Positions 19,464 to 28,842 of a DNA stretch of 64,000 bases are shown here, piece after piece; the stretch's first letter is position 1; each line of letters begins with the position of its first letter. The notes under the pieces were generated by a model. The model did not search any database. It was not told the origin of the DNA and worked only from the letters and a program-made list of their open reading frames with translations. The DNA lies in NCBI RefSeq assembly GCF_021608135.1, contig NZ_JAKIHL010000001.1:1-64000 (forward strand), read 5' to 3'. Origin of the DNA: Microaerobacter geothermalis. GTDB taxonomy: Bacteria; Bacillota; Bacilli; DSM-22679. The position numbers were made by a program, and so were the translations under genes.

Positions 19464-20180
19464 TTATGATTCCCACATAGAGGTCATTTTGCCATATTTA
19501 TCCATAATTTCATGATATAACTCGGGATTTTCTTTTTTTAGCTTTTGTCTTGCTTTTTTCCAACCTTGAGCTTCTGGTCCATATAACTCATAAACGAGAT
19601 CCCATAATTCGGGGTCTTGTTCACGTACTAACTCAAACATTTTTTGTACCACTTGTTTCGTATCCAATTGGGCGCCAGGTGTCCAAATCCGTTGCGGAAA
19701 TATGGCTTCGATAAGGGTGCAAAAATTAAATTCAAAAATATAATGAAGCTGCACAGATACAGGGGCTACAGAACGGGCTGCCTGTAATTTTTTTTTCTTG
19801 ATGGGATCATTGCTTTGCGGATCTATCCCGTGGATAAGGTTCCGGTAATTATCTAAATGCTTTTCACCAATTTGTGTATAAATGGGATCATCATCTTCAA
19901 CAGGAGGCACAAAGACAGTAGCCTCATTTGCCCGAAGTCCTCCGCATGCTCTCATGTTTTGGGTGGTATATGTAATCAGGTGGTCATAGACAACTTTTGA
20001 TGTTTTGAATTCAAATCTGGCACTCTCACCTCTGAATATTGCCAAGGTATCTCCTTTTTTCATAATATTTAAGGGCCTTTTAATATTATCAATATCCGGT
20101 TTTCCCAAATAAACAGCTGCTGCGTGGGCTAAATACTTTCTGTCTGGATCAGAATAACGGATCAGTTTAACATCAAACAT
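19464..20180 (-). CDS. ThyX-like protein without the ThyX signature motif
   Basis: A 238-residue protein. The start (VKLIRYSDPDRKYLAHAAAVYLG) and the segment at 135-182 (ARSVAPVSVQLHYIFEFNFC...PGAQLDTKQVVQKM) resemble flavin-dependent thymidylate synthase ThyX, where the latter holds FAD- and dUMP-binding helices. The ThyX signature RHRxxSxNExSxRY should fall near residues 68-90, but here the sequence is LITYTTQNMRACGGLRANE, so the key RHR is absent. It may be a ThyX-fold protein with another role. AAGGGGGAA precedes the ATG at 20180. Divergent from yunB. Confidence 0.6.
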   Translation of the reverse strand: MFDVKLIRYSDPDRKYLAHAAAVYLGKPDIDNIKRPLNIMKKGDTLAIFRGESARFEFKTSKVVYDHLITYTTQNMRACGGLRANEATVFVPPVEDDDPIYTQIGEKHLDNYRNLIHGIDPQSNDPIKKKKLQAARSVAPVSVQLHYIFEFNFCTLIEAIFPQRIWTPGAQLDTKQVVQKMFELVREQDPELWDLVYELYGPEAQGWKKARQKLKKENPELYHEIMDKYGKMTSMWES

Positions 20181-20281
20181 TGATATTCCCCCTTCCCGTC
20201 TATCATAACATTTTTTTTTATTTTGAGAAGTTAAGATTTTTTGTACGCCCCCAGCATAAATTGTGATGAGGGGGTGTGTCC

Positions 20282-21016
20282 ATGGCCAGATTTGGAAAGA
20301 GGAAGAAGGGACCCTTATCCGGCAAGAATGTTTTATTTATTTCTTTGGTTATTATCGTTGTAATTTCAACCCAGGGATTTTTATATGTGGAGAAAAATCT
20401 GCAGCCCACCTTAATGGCCATTGCTAAAACAAAGGTAAAACAGTATGCGACCAAAGCCATAAATGATGCCATTAGCAAAAAAATAGCCATGGGAACCGAT
20501 TTTAAGGAATTGATTGAATTTCGCTATGATGGAAATGGAAAAATTGTAGCGGCTATTTACAATTATAAAGAAATTGCCAGACTACAGGGGGAGACGACGG
20601 CAAGGGTACAAGGAGTTCTTGATGACTTAGGCAAGGAAATTCAGCCGATCCCTTTAGGCCAGGCATTAAACAGCAATATTTTGGCACAGTTGGGTCCTGA
20701 GGTTCCGATTACATTGGTTCCTATCGGATATGCCCAAGTCAATGTAAATATTAAAACAGAAAACGCCGGGATTAACATGGTATTATGGACAGTCTATGTC
20801 ATCATTGAAGCAGAAGTGTCTGTTGTGATCCCATTTATTTCGGAACCGGCAACGGTTAGTACCCAGGTTCCCATTTCCTATGCGCTGGTGGTTGGAGAAG
20901 TCCCCCAAGTTTATTATGACGGTAATGGAAATGTGACTGGAACGACAGGAACTTCGGGAACGACAGGGACACAAAATATTGCTCCTCCCCCGAGTATCGT
21001 AATCCCAACTAATTAA
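20282..21016 (+). CDS. yunB: Sporulation protein YunB
   Basis: A 244-residue membrane-anchored protein: basic N-terminus, one membrane helix (about residues 16-36), then an extracytoplasmic domain that ends in a Gly/Thr-rich tail (GTTGTSGTTGTQNIAPPP). The family is known in B. subtilis as a SigE-controlled sporulation gene needed for normal spores. Motifs typical of YunB include KQYATKAINDAI, EIQPIPLGQAL and VPITLVPIGYAQVNV. The ATG at 20282 follows GATGAGGGGG with good spacing; a GTG six bases earlier is too close. No clear SigE promoter was identified. Confidence 0.88.
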   Translation: MARFGKRKKGPLSGKNVLFISLVIIVVISTQGFLYVEKNLQPTLMAIAKTKVKQYATKAINDAISKKIAMGTDFKELIEFRYDGNGKIVAAIYNYKEIARLQGETTARVQGVLDDLGKEIQPIPLGQALNSNILAQLGPEVPITLVPIGYAQVNVNIKTENAGINMVLWTVYVIIEAEVSVVIPFISEPATVSTQVPISYALVVGEVPQVYYDGNGNVTGTTGTSGTTGTQNIAPPPSIVIPTN

Positions 21017-21131
21017 ACTGAAACAAAATTATTATGAAATGTGAATAAATTTAAATTTTTTAGAAGGATTTTCTTGTCCTTTGTAGAAAGACAATAAAGT
21101 CAGCATTGAATAGATGAAGAGGTAGATAGAG

Positions 21132-22145
21132 ATGAATGAGCCGATCCTCAGAATTAAAAATTTGCACACCTATTTTTTTTCTGATCGTGATGTAATTCCT
21201 GCGGTCGACGGAGTTGATCTGTATGTAAAAAAGAGTGAAATTCTTGGAATCGTTGGGGAATCTGGCTGTGGAAAGAGCGTTACATCCCTGTCGATTATGA
21301 GACTGGTTCCCCAGCCGCCAGGAAAGATAGTAAATGGGAAAATCCTTTTTAATGGAGAGAATTTGTTAGACGTTTCTGAGAAGCGAATGAGACAAATTCG
21401 TGGAAATGATATTGCCATGATTTTTCAGGAGCCGATGACATCCTTAAATCCTGTGTATACCATTGGGGATCAAATTGATGAGGCGATTATGCTCCACAAA
21501 AATGTAAGCAGAAAAGAGGCCAGGGAACATACCTTTGATATGCTTAAAAAGGTAGGTATTCCAAGAATCGAACAAACGGTCCGTGAATATCCCCATCAGT
21601 TATCCGGAGGTATGAGACAACGGGTCATGATTGCCATGGCGATGTCTTGTCAACCGCAATTGTTAATTGCAGATGAGCCGACAACAGCCCTGGATGTAAC
21701 CATTCAGGCTCAAATCTTGGATTTAATGAAAAAACTGAATCAAGAGTCGGGAACATCCATTATGTTAATTACCCATGATCTTGGAGTCGTCGCTGAAATA
21801 TGTGATCGCGTAGTGGTAATGTATTCAGGGAAAGTGATTGAAGAAGGGGATGTGCCAACCATATTTCAACATCCGCGGCATCCCTATACCATTGGATTGC
21901 TGGAATCAGTTCCAAAAATCGCAAAAAAACAGAAAAGGCTATTCTCCATTCCAGGCAATGTTCCCATTCCTGGGTCTATTAAAAGGGGCTGCCGATTTGC
22001 TCCCCGATGTGATAAAGCCATGGAACAATGCTTTGAAGAAATGCCAGAATTAATGATGTTGCAGCCAGATCATCTCTGTCGATGTTGGTTATATCAGGAC
22101 AAGAAGGAGGCAGGGGGTATTGCATCAGGATTTGTTGGAAATTAA
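21132..22145 (+). CDS. Peptide ABC transporter ATP-binding protein (OppD/DppD type)
   Basis: A 337-residue ATPase with Walker [10 protein letters not shown], signature [16 protein letters not shown] and Walker [14 protein letters not shown]. The C-terminal oligopeptide-transporter extension (RRL..PGxVP region, then [15 protein letters not shown]...) contains Cys residues like those that bind an Fe-S cluster in DppD/OppD. First gene of a five-gene unit encoding two ATPases, a binding protein and two permeases. It overlaps the next gene by 26 bases. Confidence 0.92.
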   Translation: MNEPILRIKNLHTYFFSDRDVIPAVDGVDLYVKKSEILGIVGESGCGKSVTSLSIMRLVPQPPGKIVNGKILFNGENLLDVSEKRMRQIRGNDIAMIFQEPMTSLNPVYTIGDQIDEAIMLHKNVSRKEAREHTFDMLKKVGIPRIEQTVREYPHQLSGGMRQRVMIAMAMSCQPQLLIADEPTTALDVTIQAQILDLMKKLNQESGTSIMLITHDLGVVAEICDRVVVMYSGKVIEEGDVPTIFQHPRHPYTIGLLESVPKIAKKQKRLFSIPGNVPIPGSIKRGCRFAPRCDKAMEQCFEEMPELMMLQPDHLCRCWLYQDKKEAGGIASGFVGN

Positions 22146-23091
22146 AAAACTTAAAAAATATTTCCCTATCAGAGGGGGGATTTTTGGAAAAGAAATTTCA
22201 CAGGTGAAAGCAGTCAATGAGGTTTCTTTTACAGTAAAACAAGGAGAAACTCTGGGGTTGGTGGGGGAAAGCGGCTGCGGAAAATCTACCATGGGCCGTA
22301 CCATTTTGCGACTGATAGAACCAACAGATGGTCAAATCTTATTTGATGGAATAGAAATCACCTCTTTAAATAAAGAGAAAATGAGAAGGATACGAAGGGA
22401 TATGCAGATGGTTTTTCAGGACCCATTCGCCTCTTTAAATCCCCGGCATACCGTGGAGAGAATTTTGGAGGAGCCTTTGATTGTTCATGGATTGGGCATG
22501 ACTTCAAAGGAGCGGAAAAAACGGGTGCATGAACTTTTGGAGGTCGTTGGATTAAATCGTGATCATGCCAAGCGTTATCCCCATCAATTTAGCGGGGGAC
22601 AACGGCAGCGAATAGGTATCGCCCGTGCTTTAGCTGTCAATCCAAAGTTAATTATTGCTGATGAACCTGTTTCAGCATTGGATGTGTCTATACAGTCCCA
22701 AGTCCTTAATTTGATGGAAGATTTGCAAAAGGAGTTTCATTTAACCTATATCTTTATCGCCCATGATTTAAGTGTCGTACATCATATCAGCGACCGAGTC
22801 GGGGTGATGTATTTAGGAAAACTGGTTGAGCTGGCGGATAAATATGAGCTGTACCAATCTCCTAAACACCCTTATACCAGGGCCTTATTATCTGCAGTTC
22901 CCTCTATCAATCCGGAAGAGAGAAAGGAAAGAATTATCCTGCAGGGTGATGTGCCAAGTCCGGCAAATCCGCCTTCAGGATGTATGTTTCATACAAGATG
23001 TCCTGAATGTATGGAGATATGCAAGAGAGAAATTCCCGAGTATCGCGATATAGGTGGAAGTCATTATGTAGCCTGCCACTTGTATAAATAA
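22120..23091 (+). CDS. Peptide ABC transporter ATP-binding protein (OppF/DppF type)
   Basis: A 323-residue ATPase, second subunit of the heterodimer. Walker A is GESGCGKST, signature [16 protein letters not shown], Walker [14 protein letters not shown]; the C-terminus has [16 protein letters not shown]. The start is a TTG at 22120 after AAGGAGG, inside the 3' end of the preceding gene, so translation is coupled. Confidence 0.92.
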   Translation: MHQDLLEIKKLKKYFPIRGGIFGKEISQVKAVNEVSFTVKQGETLGLVGESGCGKSTMGRTILRLIEPTDGQILFDGIEITSLNKEKMRRIRRDMQMVFQDPFASLNPRHTVERILEEPLIVHGLGMTSKERKKRVHELLEVVGLNRDHAKRYPHQFSGGQRQRIGIARALAVNPKLIIADEPVSALDVSIQSQVLNLMEDLQKEFHLTYIFIAHDLSVVHHISDRVGVMYLGKLVELADKYELYQSPKHPYTRALLSAVPSINPEERKERIILQGDVPSPANPPSGCMFHTRCPECMEICKREIPEYRDIGGSHYVACHLYK

Positions 23092-23183
23092 TAAAGGACA
23101 GGAAGGAGGAGGGTGCGAATATTTAAAAAATATTTGTGAATGAATAATCAGTCGATTTATTATTTCAAAGGGGGGTCTATTCT

Positions 23184-24863
23184 ATGAAGAAATGGACATT
23201 GATTGGTTTTGTTCTTCTCTTTGCATTTTCAATTTTTATCGTTGGTTGTGGAGGTAAAGAAACAAATACATCCAGTCAACCTGCATCTGAAAATCAAAAT
23301 TCAGGAAGTTCTGGTACAGATAGTTCAACCAATAACAGGAGTTCATTACCTAATGGGGGTGGAACCCTTGTATTTGGACGCGGGGGTGACTCTGTTTCTC
23401 TTGATCCTGCAGATGTAACCGATGGGGAATCCCTGGTGGTTACCAAGCAGGTTTTTGATACCCTTGTTGATTATGCTGATGACAGTACCGATGTGGTTCC
23501 GGCTCTGGCTGAAGAGTGGGATTCTCAAGATGGACTAACATGGACGTTCAAGCTTCGTCAGGGAGTTAAATTCCATGATGGCACTGATTTTAATGCAGAC
23601 GCCGTGGTATTTAATTTTGAGCGGTGGATGGATAAGGAAAATCCATACCATCAGGGGGACTTTCCTTACTACAGTTATATGTTTGGCGGATTTAAGGGGG
23701 ATGAAGGGCACATCATTAAAGAAGTAAAATCGGTAAATCCCTATACCGTTCAAATTACATTAAACCGCCCATATTCTCCGTTTATCAATACGATCGCCAT
23801 GCCTGCCTTCGCGATTGCTTCACCGGAGGCGGTCAAGAAATATGGAGACAAATTTGGTGAAAATCCAGTGGGTACAGGACCTTTTATTTTTAAAGAATGG
23901 AAAAGAAATGATAGCATTACTTTAGAGAAAAATCCCAACTATTGGATGGAAGGGTATCCGAAACTGGATAAATTAATTTACCGTTCCATTCCGGACAATT
24001 CTGCCAGATTTATCGCTCTTCAAAACGGTGAGATTGACTTGATGGATGGGTTAAATCCGGATGATGTTACCCTTGCAAAGCAAGATTCCAATCTACAGGT
24101 ATTTTTGCGTCCCAGTATGAATGTGGGATATCTTGCCTTTAACACGGAAAAGCCTCCGTTTGATAACAAAAAGGTGCGTCAGGCATTAAACTACGCCGTA
24201 GATAAAAAGGCGTTAATTGATGCATTTTATAATGGTTTGGCTGAACCGGCCAAAAATCCCATGCCACCTTCTTTGTGGGGATATAATGATGACATTCAGG
24301 ATTATGAATTTAATCTAGAAAAAGCAAAGCAACTGTTGGCTGAGGCCGGTTATCCCAATGGATTTGAGGTGGATTTCTGGGCAATGCCTGTGCCTCGTCC
24401 CTATATTCCACAGGGACAGCAAATTGCTGAAGCGATCCAGGCTTGGTTCTCTGAAATTGGTGTAAAAACAAATATCGTCTCCTATGAATGGGCCACCTAT
24501 TTGGAGAAAACAGGAAAAGGAGAGCATTCCATGGCCCTGTTAGGTTGGACAGGAGATAATGGAGACCCTGATAACTTCTTGTATGTTCTTTTGGACAAAG
24601 ATAATGCCAAAGGTCCTGATGCTGGGAATATTGCTTTTTACAAGAATGACGAACTTCACGATATTTTGATTCAGGCTCAGCAAATCAGCGATCAGGGAGA
24701 AAGGGCAAAGCTCTATCAAAGAGCCCAGGAAATCATCAAGGATGATGCCCCATGGATTCCGTTGGTTCATTCTACTCCTCCATTGGCAGGAAAGGTGAAT
24801 ATCAAGGGCTTTGTACCCCATTCTACCGGAACAGACAAGATGACCAAAGTGTACTTCGAGTAA
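23184..24863 (+). CDS. Peptide/solute-binding lipoprotein (SBP family 5)
   Basis: A 559-residue binding lipoprotein. The signal peptide ends in the lipobox IVGC (Cys 22), followed by a Ser/Asn/Thr-rich linker, then the family-5 pattern (LVFGRGGDSVSLDPADVTDGES, TWTFKLRQGVKFHDGTDFNADAVVFNFERW). The family carries dipeptides, oligopeptides, nickel chelates or glutathione; substrate is not predictable here. The downstream hairpin at 24875-24903 separates it from the permease genes and may raise its mRNA level relative to them. Confidence 0.92.
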   Translation: MKKWTLIGFVLLFAFSIFIVGCGGKETNTSSQPASENQNSGSSGTDSSTNNRSSLPNGGGTLVFGRGGDSVSLDPADVTDGESLVVTKQVFDTLVDYADDSTDVVPALAEEWDSQDGLTWTFKLRQGVKFHDGTDFNADAVVFNFERWMDKENPYHQGDFPYYSYMFGGFKGDEGHIIKEVKSVNPYTVQITLNRPYSPFINTIAMPAFAIASPEAVKKYGDKFGENPVGTGPFIFKEWKRNDSITLEKNPNYWMEGYPKLDKLIYRSIPDNSARFIALQNGEIDLMDGLNPDDVTLAKQDSNLQVFLRPSMNVGYLAFNTEKPPFDNKKVRQALNYAVDKKALIDAFYNGLAEPAKNPMPPSLWGYNDDIQDYEFNLEKAKQLLAEAGYPNGFEVDFWAMPVPRPYIPQGQQIAEAIQAWFSEIGVKTNIVSYEWATYLEKTGKGEHSMALLGWTGDNGDPDNFLYVLLDKDNAKGPDAGNIAFYKNDELHDILIQAQQISDQGERAKLYQRAQEIIKDDAPWIPLVHSTPPLAGKVNIKGFVPHSTGTDKMTKVYFE

Positions 24864-24874
24864 GATTAGAAACA

Positions 24875-24903
24875 GGGTAGTGTTGCATTGTGCAATGCTA
24901 CCC
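24875..24903 (+). promoter_or_regulatory. Intercistronic hairpin after the binding-protein gene
   Basis: GGGTAGTGTTGCA pairs with TGCAATGCTACCC (two G-T pairs) across a 3-nt loop. No T-run follows, so it looks like an mRNA-stabilising or partial attenuating element rather than a full terminator. Confidence 0.55.
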
Positions 24904-24931
24904 TTATATTAAAAAACTGAGGTGACAAGAC

Positions 24932-25936
24932 ATGCTTTCTTATACGACAAGACGCTTACTCATGCTGATACCTGTTCTTCTGGGCATGTCGATTATTGTA
25001 TTTTCTATTATCCATGCAATACCTGGAGATCCGGCCCGTACAATACTGGGTGAAAAGGCCACTCCGGAAGCCTTGGCTCAACTTAGGGAGGACCTTGGTT
25101 TAAACAACCCGTGGTATATACAATATTGGAGTTATTTGTCCGATATATTACAGGGAGATATAGGGACGTCGCTAAGAACAAAGGTCCCCATTGCCCAGGA
25201 AATATGGCCCTATTTAGCAGCTACCTTTGAATTAACCTTCGTCAGCATGATAATTGCCGTATTTTTTGGGGTGAATATCGGAATTTTTGCTGCCTGGAAG
25301 CAAAATTCATGGATTGATTACGGAAGTATGCTCCTGGCCCTTGTTGGCGTTTCCATGCCGGTATTTTGGTTAGGTTTGATGGAGCAATGGATATTTGCAC
25401 AAAAACTTCAATGGCTTCCTTCAATTGGCCGGTTTGATGCAAAAATGGGTTTTGAATCGATTACTGGGTTTTATGTCCTTGACTCCCTGATTCAGGGGGA
25501 CTGGCAAAGGTTGTGGGATATTGTCAAGCACCTTATCCTCCCTGGAATTGCATTGGGAACCATTCCCATGGCCATCATTGCCCGTATCACCCGTTCCAGC
25601 ATGCTGGAGGTAATGCGTTCCGATTATATTCGTACTGCAAGGGCGAAGGGGCTCCATGATTTTTGGGTCATTTATAAGCATGCCTTGAAGAATGCTTTGA
25701 TTCCTGTTCTAACGGTCATTGGATTGCAAACAGGCCTTCTATTGGGTGGAGCTGTATTGACTGAGACGATATTTGGCTGGCCGGGAATTGGCCAATATAT
25801 ATACAATGCCATCAGTTATCGGGACTATCCGGTCATACAATCGGGTATTCTCGTAATTGCTACACTTTTTGTTTTTATCAATTTGATCGTTGATCTTTTA
25901 TATGCATATATCGATCCCAGAATTCATTATAAATAG
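24932..25936 (+). CDS. ABC transporter permease (DppB/OppB type)
   Basis: A 334-residue permease with about six membrane helices. The N-terminus MLSYTTRRLLMLIPVLLGMSIIVFSIIHAIPGDPA is typical for DppB; the EAA loop is at about residues 226-245 (RSDYIRTARAKGLHDFWVIY). Forms the channel with the following permease, nine bases downstream. Confidence 0.93.
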   Translation: MLSYTTRRLLMLIPVLLGMSIIVFSIIHAIPGDPARTILGEKATPEALAQLREDLGLNNPWYIQYWSYLSDILQGDIGTSLRTKVPIAQEIWPYLAATFELTFVSMIIAVFFGVNIGIFAAWKQNSWIDYGSMLLALVGVSMPVFWLGLMEQWIFAQKLQWLPSIGRFDAKMGFESITGFYVLDSLIQGDWQRLWDIVKHLILPGIALGTIPMAIIARITRSSMLEVMRSDYIRTARAKGLHDFWVIYKHALKNALIPVLTVIGLQTGLLLGGAVLTETIFGWPGIGQYIYNAISYRDYPVIQSGILVIATLFVFINLIVDLLYAYIDPRIHYK

Positions 25937-25945
25937 GAGGGGAAA

Positions 25946-26845
25946 ATGGTGAATCAAATCCAGCTTGCCGTAAAAGATAGAATAGAAGACCAGAAATCTC
26001 TCACAGTTTCCCCATGGTATGAAGGATTTCATCGATTGAGAAAGCAAAAAATGGCGTTAATTGGCGGTACCATCATTTTTGTATTTGTGTTAGTCGCCAT
26101 ATTTGCTCCGCTTATTACCACGCAGCCCTATGATGGAAGTAATTTGGGTAATCGTTTAAAACCGCCGTCACCAGAGCATTGGTTTGGAACAGATAATCTG
26201 GGAAGAGATATTTTTACCAGGGTGATTTACGGGGCACGTATTTCTTTATGGGTGGGTTTTTTCTCGGTGATGGGTTCCATTATTGTCGGCTCGTTTTTGG
26301 GACTGATGGCTGGATATTATGGTCGTTGGGTAGATATGCTGGTTTCCCGCCTATTTGATATTATGCTGGCTTTTCCTAGCATTTTGTTAGCCATTGCCAT
26401 TGTAGCCATCTTAGGTCCAGGTTTGGGAAATGCTTTAATTGCCATTGCCATTGTAAATATCCCCAATTTCGGGAGGTTGGTTCGTTCGAAAGTGCTAAGT
26501 GTAAAAGAAGAGGAGTACGTGATGGCAGCCCGGGCCATAGGGATGAAAAATTGGAGAATTATTACCCATCATGTTCTTCCTAACAGTTTAACTCCAATTA
26601 TTGTCCAAGGAACACTGGGTATTGCTACGGCCATTATTGAAGCAGCAGCCCTCGGTTTTTTAGGTCTTGGTGCTCAACCGCCTGAACCTGAATGGGGAAA
26701 AATGTTATCCGATGCAAGACAGTTTATGAGATTGGCACCATGGACTGTCATATTTCCTGGTTTAGCCATCATGTTAACGGTTCTAGGATTTAATTTATTG
26801 GGAGATGGTTTACGAGATGCTCTGGATCCAAAAATGAAACAATAA
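25946..26845 (+). CDS. ABC transporter permease (DppC/OppC type)
   Basis: A 299-residue permease: N-terminal cytoplasmic extension and first helix (MALIGGTIIFVFVLVAIFAP), the HWFGTDNLGRDIFTRVIYGARISL motif of DppC proteins, and the EAA loop (EEYVMAARAIGMKNWRII). GGAGGGG precedes the ATG. Last gene of the importer unit; a short palindrome (TTGAATGAAT and its complement) follows at the stop. Confidence 0.93.
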   Translation: MVNQIQLAVKDRIEDQKSLTVSPWYEGFHRLRKQKMALIGGTIIFVFVLVAIFAPLITTQPYDGSNLGNRLKPPSPEHWFGTDNLGRDIFTRVIYGARISLWVGFFSVMGSIIVGSFLGLMAGYYGRWVDMLVSRLFDIMLAFPSILLAIAIVAILGPGLGNALIAIAIVNIPNFGRLVRSKVLSVKEEEYVMAARAIGMKNWRIITHHVLPNSLTPIIVQGTLGIATAIIEAAALGFLGLGAQPPEPEWGKMLSDARQFMRLAPWTVIFPGLAIMLTVLGFNLLGDGLRDALDPKMKQ

Positions 26846-27179
26846 TTGAATGAATATATATTCAATCTGATTTAATAGTTTATAGTACAACATTTCTTAG
26901 GAAAAAGAAAACGCTTTATTTCTTTAAAGGAACATGATATGATTGGACAGGATGTGACATTCATATTGATACCAAGGGTATCTATATAAAAAATACGGAA
27001 AATTGCAGGAGTTTAGATAGAAAATTTTGAATAAATTAAAATTATAAGCATGTATGCGGAAATAATTTTCTGAATATAGTTTATAGTGAAAAACTATTTT
27101 GCCTACTTCGCGTCATTCATTTTCCGCTGAAAATCAGCGGAAGTCATCATATATTAATATTTTATTTGGAGGGATTTGA
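26846..27179. other. Intergenic region upstream of the NSS transporter gene
   Basis: A/T-rich, with no gene. It holds a palindrome right after the importer stop (TTGAATGAAT followed by its complement), a GAAAACGCTTTATT stretch near 26909 that resembles a catabolite-responsive element with two mismatches, and a hairpin at 27121-27147 (TTTCCGCTGA with TCAGCGGAA). No S-box or T-box core is visible although the downstream transporter may carry methionine. Confidence 0.4.
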
Positions 27180-28685
27180 ATGAATCAGCGTGAGCAGTGG
27201 GGAACTCGGGCGGGTTTTATCTTTGCCGCAATAGGTTCTGCCGTTGGATTGGGGAATATTTGGAGATTTCCAGCCACCGCTTATGAAAATGGCGGAGGGG
27301 CATTCTTCATTCCATACCTATTTGCCTTATTAACCGCAGGAATTCCGCTGTTGATTTTGGAATTCACGATGGGGCACAAGTATCGCGGTTCTGCACCTTT
27401 GTCCTTTTTCCGACTGAATAAGAATACGGAGTGGGTCGGTTGGTGGCAGGTACTCATTTCTTTCGTCATCTCTACCTACTACGCCGTGATCATTGCCTGG
27501 GCAATGTCCTATGCCGTATTTTCCTTTAATCTGACATGGGGCGATGATACTGAAGGATTTCTATTTTCTAATTATTTAAAACTTGCGGAGAGTCCTGGAC
27601 AAGTGGGAGGTCTCGTTCCTGGTATTTTGATTCCATTGATTCTTGTTTGGGCCATTACCCTTGGCGTATTATTTAAAGGGGTTAAAAAAGGAATTGAAGT
27701 GGCCAACAAAATCTTTATTCCTGCATTGGGCATCTTGTTCCTGATCATTGTGATCCGCGCCATTACCCTACCAGGTGCTGCCGCTGGCCTAGATGCATTC
27801 TTTAAACCCAACTGGGACACCATTTTCAGCGGTAAAGTATGGGTGGCGGCCTATGGCCAAATTTTCTTCAGCCTATCCATTGCCTTTGCCATCATGATTA
27901 CCTATTCCAGCTATCTGCCTAAGAGAGCGGAGATTACCAACAGCGCCTTTATCACCGGATTTAGCAACTCCGGTTTCGAGCTGCTGGCTGGTATCGGGGT
28001 ATTTAGCATTTTAGGATTTATGGCTACCGCCCAGGGAGTTCCTGTTTCTGAAGTGGTTGCAGGGGGTGTTGGGCTCGCCTTTGTGGTATTCCCACAAATC
28101 ATTAATACTTTCCCGGGATTAAATGAGTTTTTCGGTGTCCTTTTCTTCGGATCATTGATATTCGCAGGACTTTCATCCTTGATTTCCATAGTAGAAACCT
28201 ATATTGCCGCAACCCAGGAAAAATTTCAAATATCCCGTAATAAAGCCGTTACCTACTTTGGCGGCTTATCAGCGATCATCTCCATTCTGTTTGCAACCAA
28301 AGGCGGACTCTACTTCCTGGATGTAATTGATTACTTCATTAACAACTTTGGGATTGCCTTTGCCGGATTAATTGAGGTTATTATTATTTCCTGGTTCTTG
28401 CGTAAGCTTGGAACACTGAAGGATCATGCCAATGAACTGTCTGATATTCGCCTGGGTTCTTGGTGGACCATCAGCCTTGGTGTTATCACCCCGGCTGTTT
28501 TGGGATACATGATGTTTGACAACATTCGTACCAATATTGCTGAGAACTACAGCGGATACTCGACATCTTTTGTAATCTCATACGGATGGGTGGTTGCCAT
28601 TGCCGTCATTGTTCTAGGTTTTGTTTTGGCGGCAAAGAAGTGGCCGACTCAAATTGAGATACATGAGGAGGTTGAAGGGAAATGA
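27180..28685 (+). CDS. Sodium-dependent NSS/SNF family transporter (MetP-like)
   Basis: A 501-residue membrane protein with about 12 helices. The start REQWGTRAGFIFAAIGSAVGLGNIWRFPATAYENGGGAFFIPYL is the hallmark of neurotransmitter:sodium symporters, including the unwound helix 1 that binds sodium and substrate. Bacterial members import amino acids. A 36-residue gene that overlaps its stop matches the small MetS subunit of methionine/alanine transporters (MetPS of Corynebacterium), so methionine or alanine is the likely substrate. GGAGGG precedes the ATG. Confidence 0.92.
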   Translation: MNQREQWGTRAGFIFAAIGSAVGLGNIWRFPATAYENGGGAFFIPYLFALLTAGIPLLILEFTMGHKYRGSAPLSFFRLNKNTEWVGWWQVLISFVISTYYAVIIAWAMSYAVFSFNLTWGDDTEGFLFSNYLKLAESPGQVGGLVPGILIPLILVWAITLGVLFKGVKKGIEVANKIFIPALGILFLIIVIRAITLPGAAAGLDAFFKPNWDTIFSGKVWVAAYGQIFFSLSIAFAIMITYSSYLPKRAEITNSAFITGFSNSGFELLAGIGVFSILGFMATAQGVPVSEVVAGGVGLAFVVFPQIINTFPGLNEFFGVLFFGSLIFAGLSSLISIVETYIAATQEKFQISRNKAVTYFGGLSAIISILFATKGGLYFLDVIDYFINNFGIAFAGLIEVIIISWFLRKLGTLKDHANELSDIRLGSWWTISLGVITPAVLGYMMFDNIRTNIAENYSGYSTSFVISYGWVVAIAVIVLGFVLAAKKWPTQIEIHEEVEGK

Positions 28686-28792
28686 GCGGAAGTGCGATCT
28701 TTATGATGATTGTTGGTATTGTGATTCTATGGGGAGGCTTGGCGGCCAGCATCTATCGGGCTGTCCGTGTTTCCAAACAAAATAAAGGGTAA
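28682..28792 (+). CDS. MetS-like small subunit of NSS transporter
   Basis: A 36-residue single-helix membrane protein (starts MSGSAIFMMIVGIVILWGG, ends with basic RAVRVSKQNKG). The start ATG overlaps the stop of the transporter gene (ATGA), and GAGGTTGAAGGGA lies upstream within it. Its length, one helix with a WGG pattern, and coupling to an NSS transporter fit the methionine/alanine import MetS family. Too short to be found by length-based gene calling. Confidence 0.85.
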   Translation: MSGSAIFMMIVGIVILWGGLAASIYRAVRVSKQNKG

Positions 28793-28803
28793 AACTCGAA
28801 ACA

Positions 28804-28842
28804 GGAGAGACAGTGGGCTATTTTCGCTGTCTCTCCCATTTT
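28804..28842. terminator. Bidirectional terminator between metPS-like genes and lytH
   Basis: A perfect 10-bp stem GGAGAGACAG/CTGTCTCTCC with a 13-nt loop, between convergent genes. It overlaps the end of lytH; T-rich sequence follows on the plus side. Confidence 0.75.

Noticed and set aside
26905-26925. Catabolite-responsive element before the NSS transporter
   Set aside because: Two mismatches at conserved positions in an A/T-rich region; kept only as a remark.
27060-27179. Second SAM riboswitch or T-box before the MetP-like gene
   Set aside because: None of the S-box or T-box conserved segments is present; only a simple hairpin is seen.
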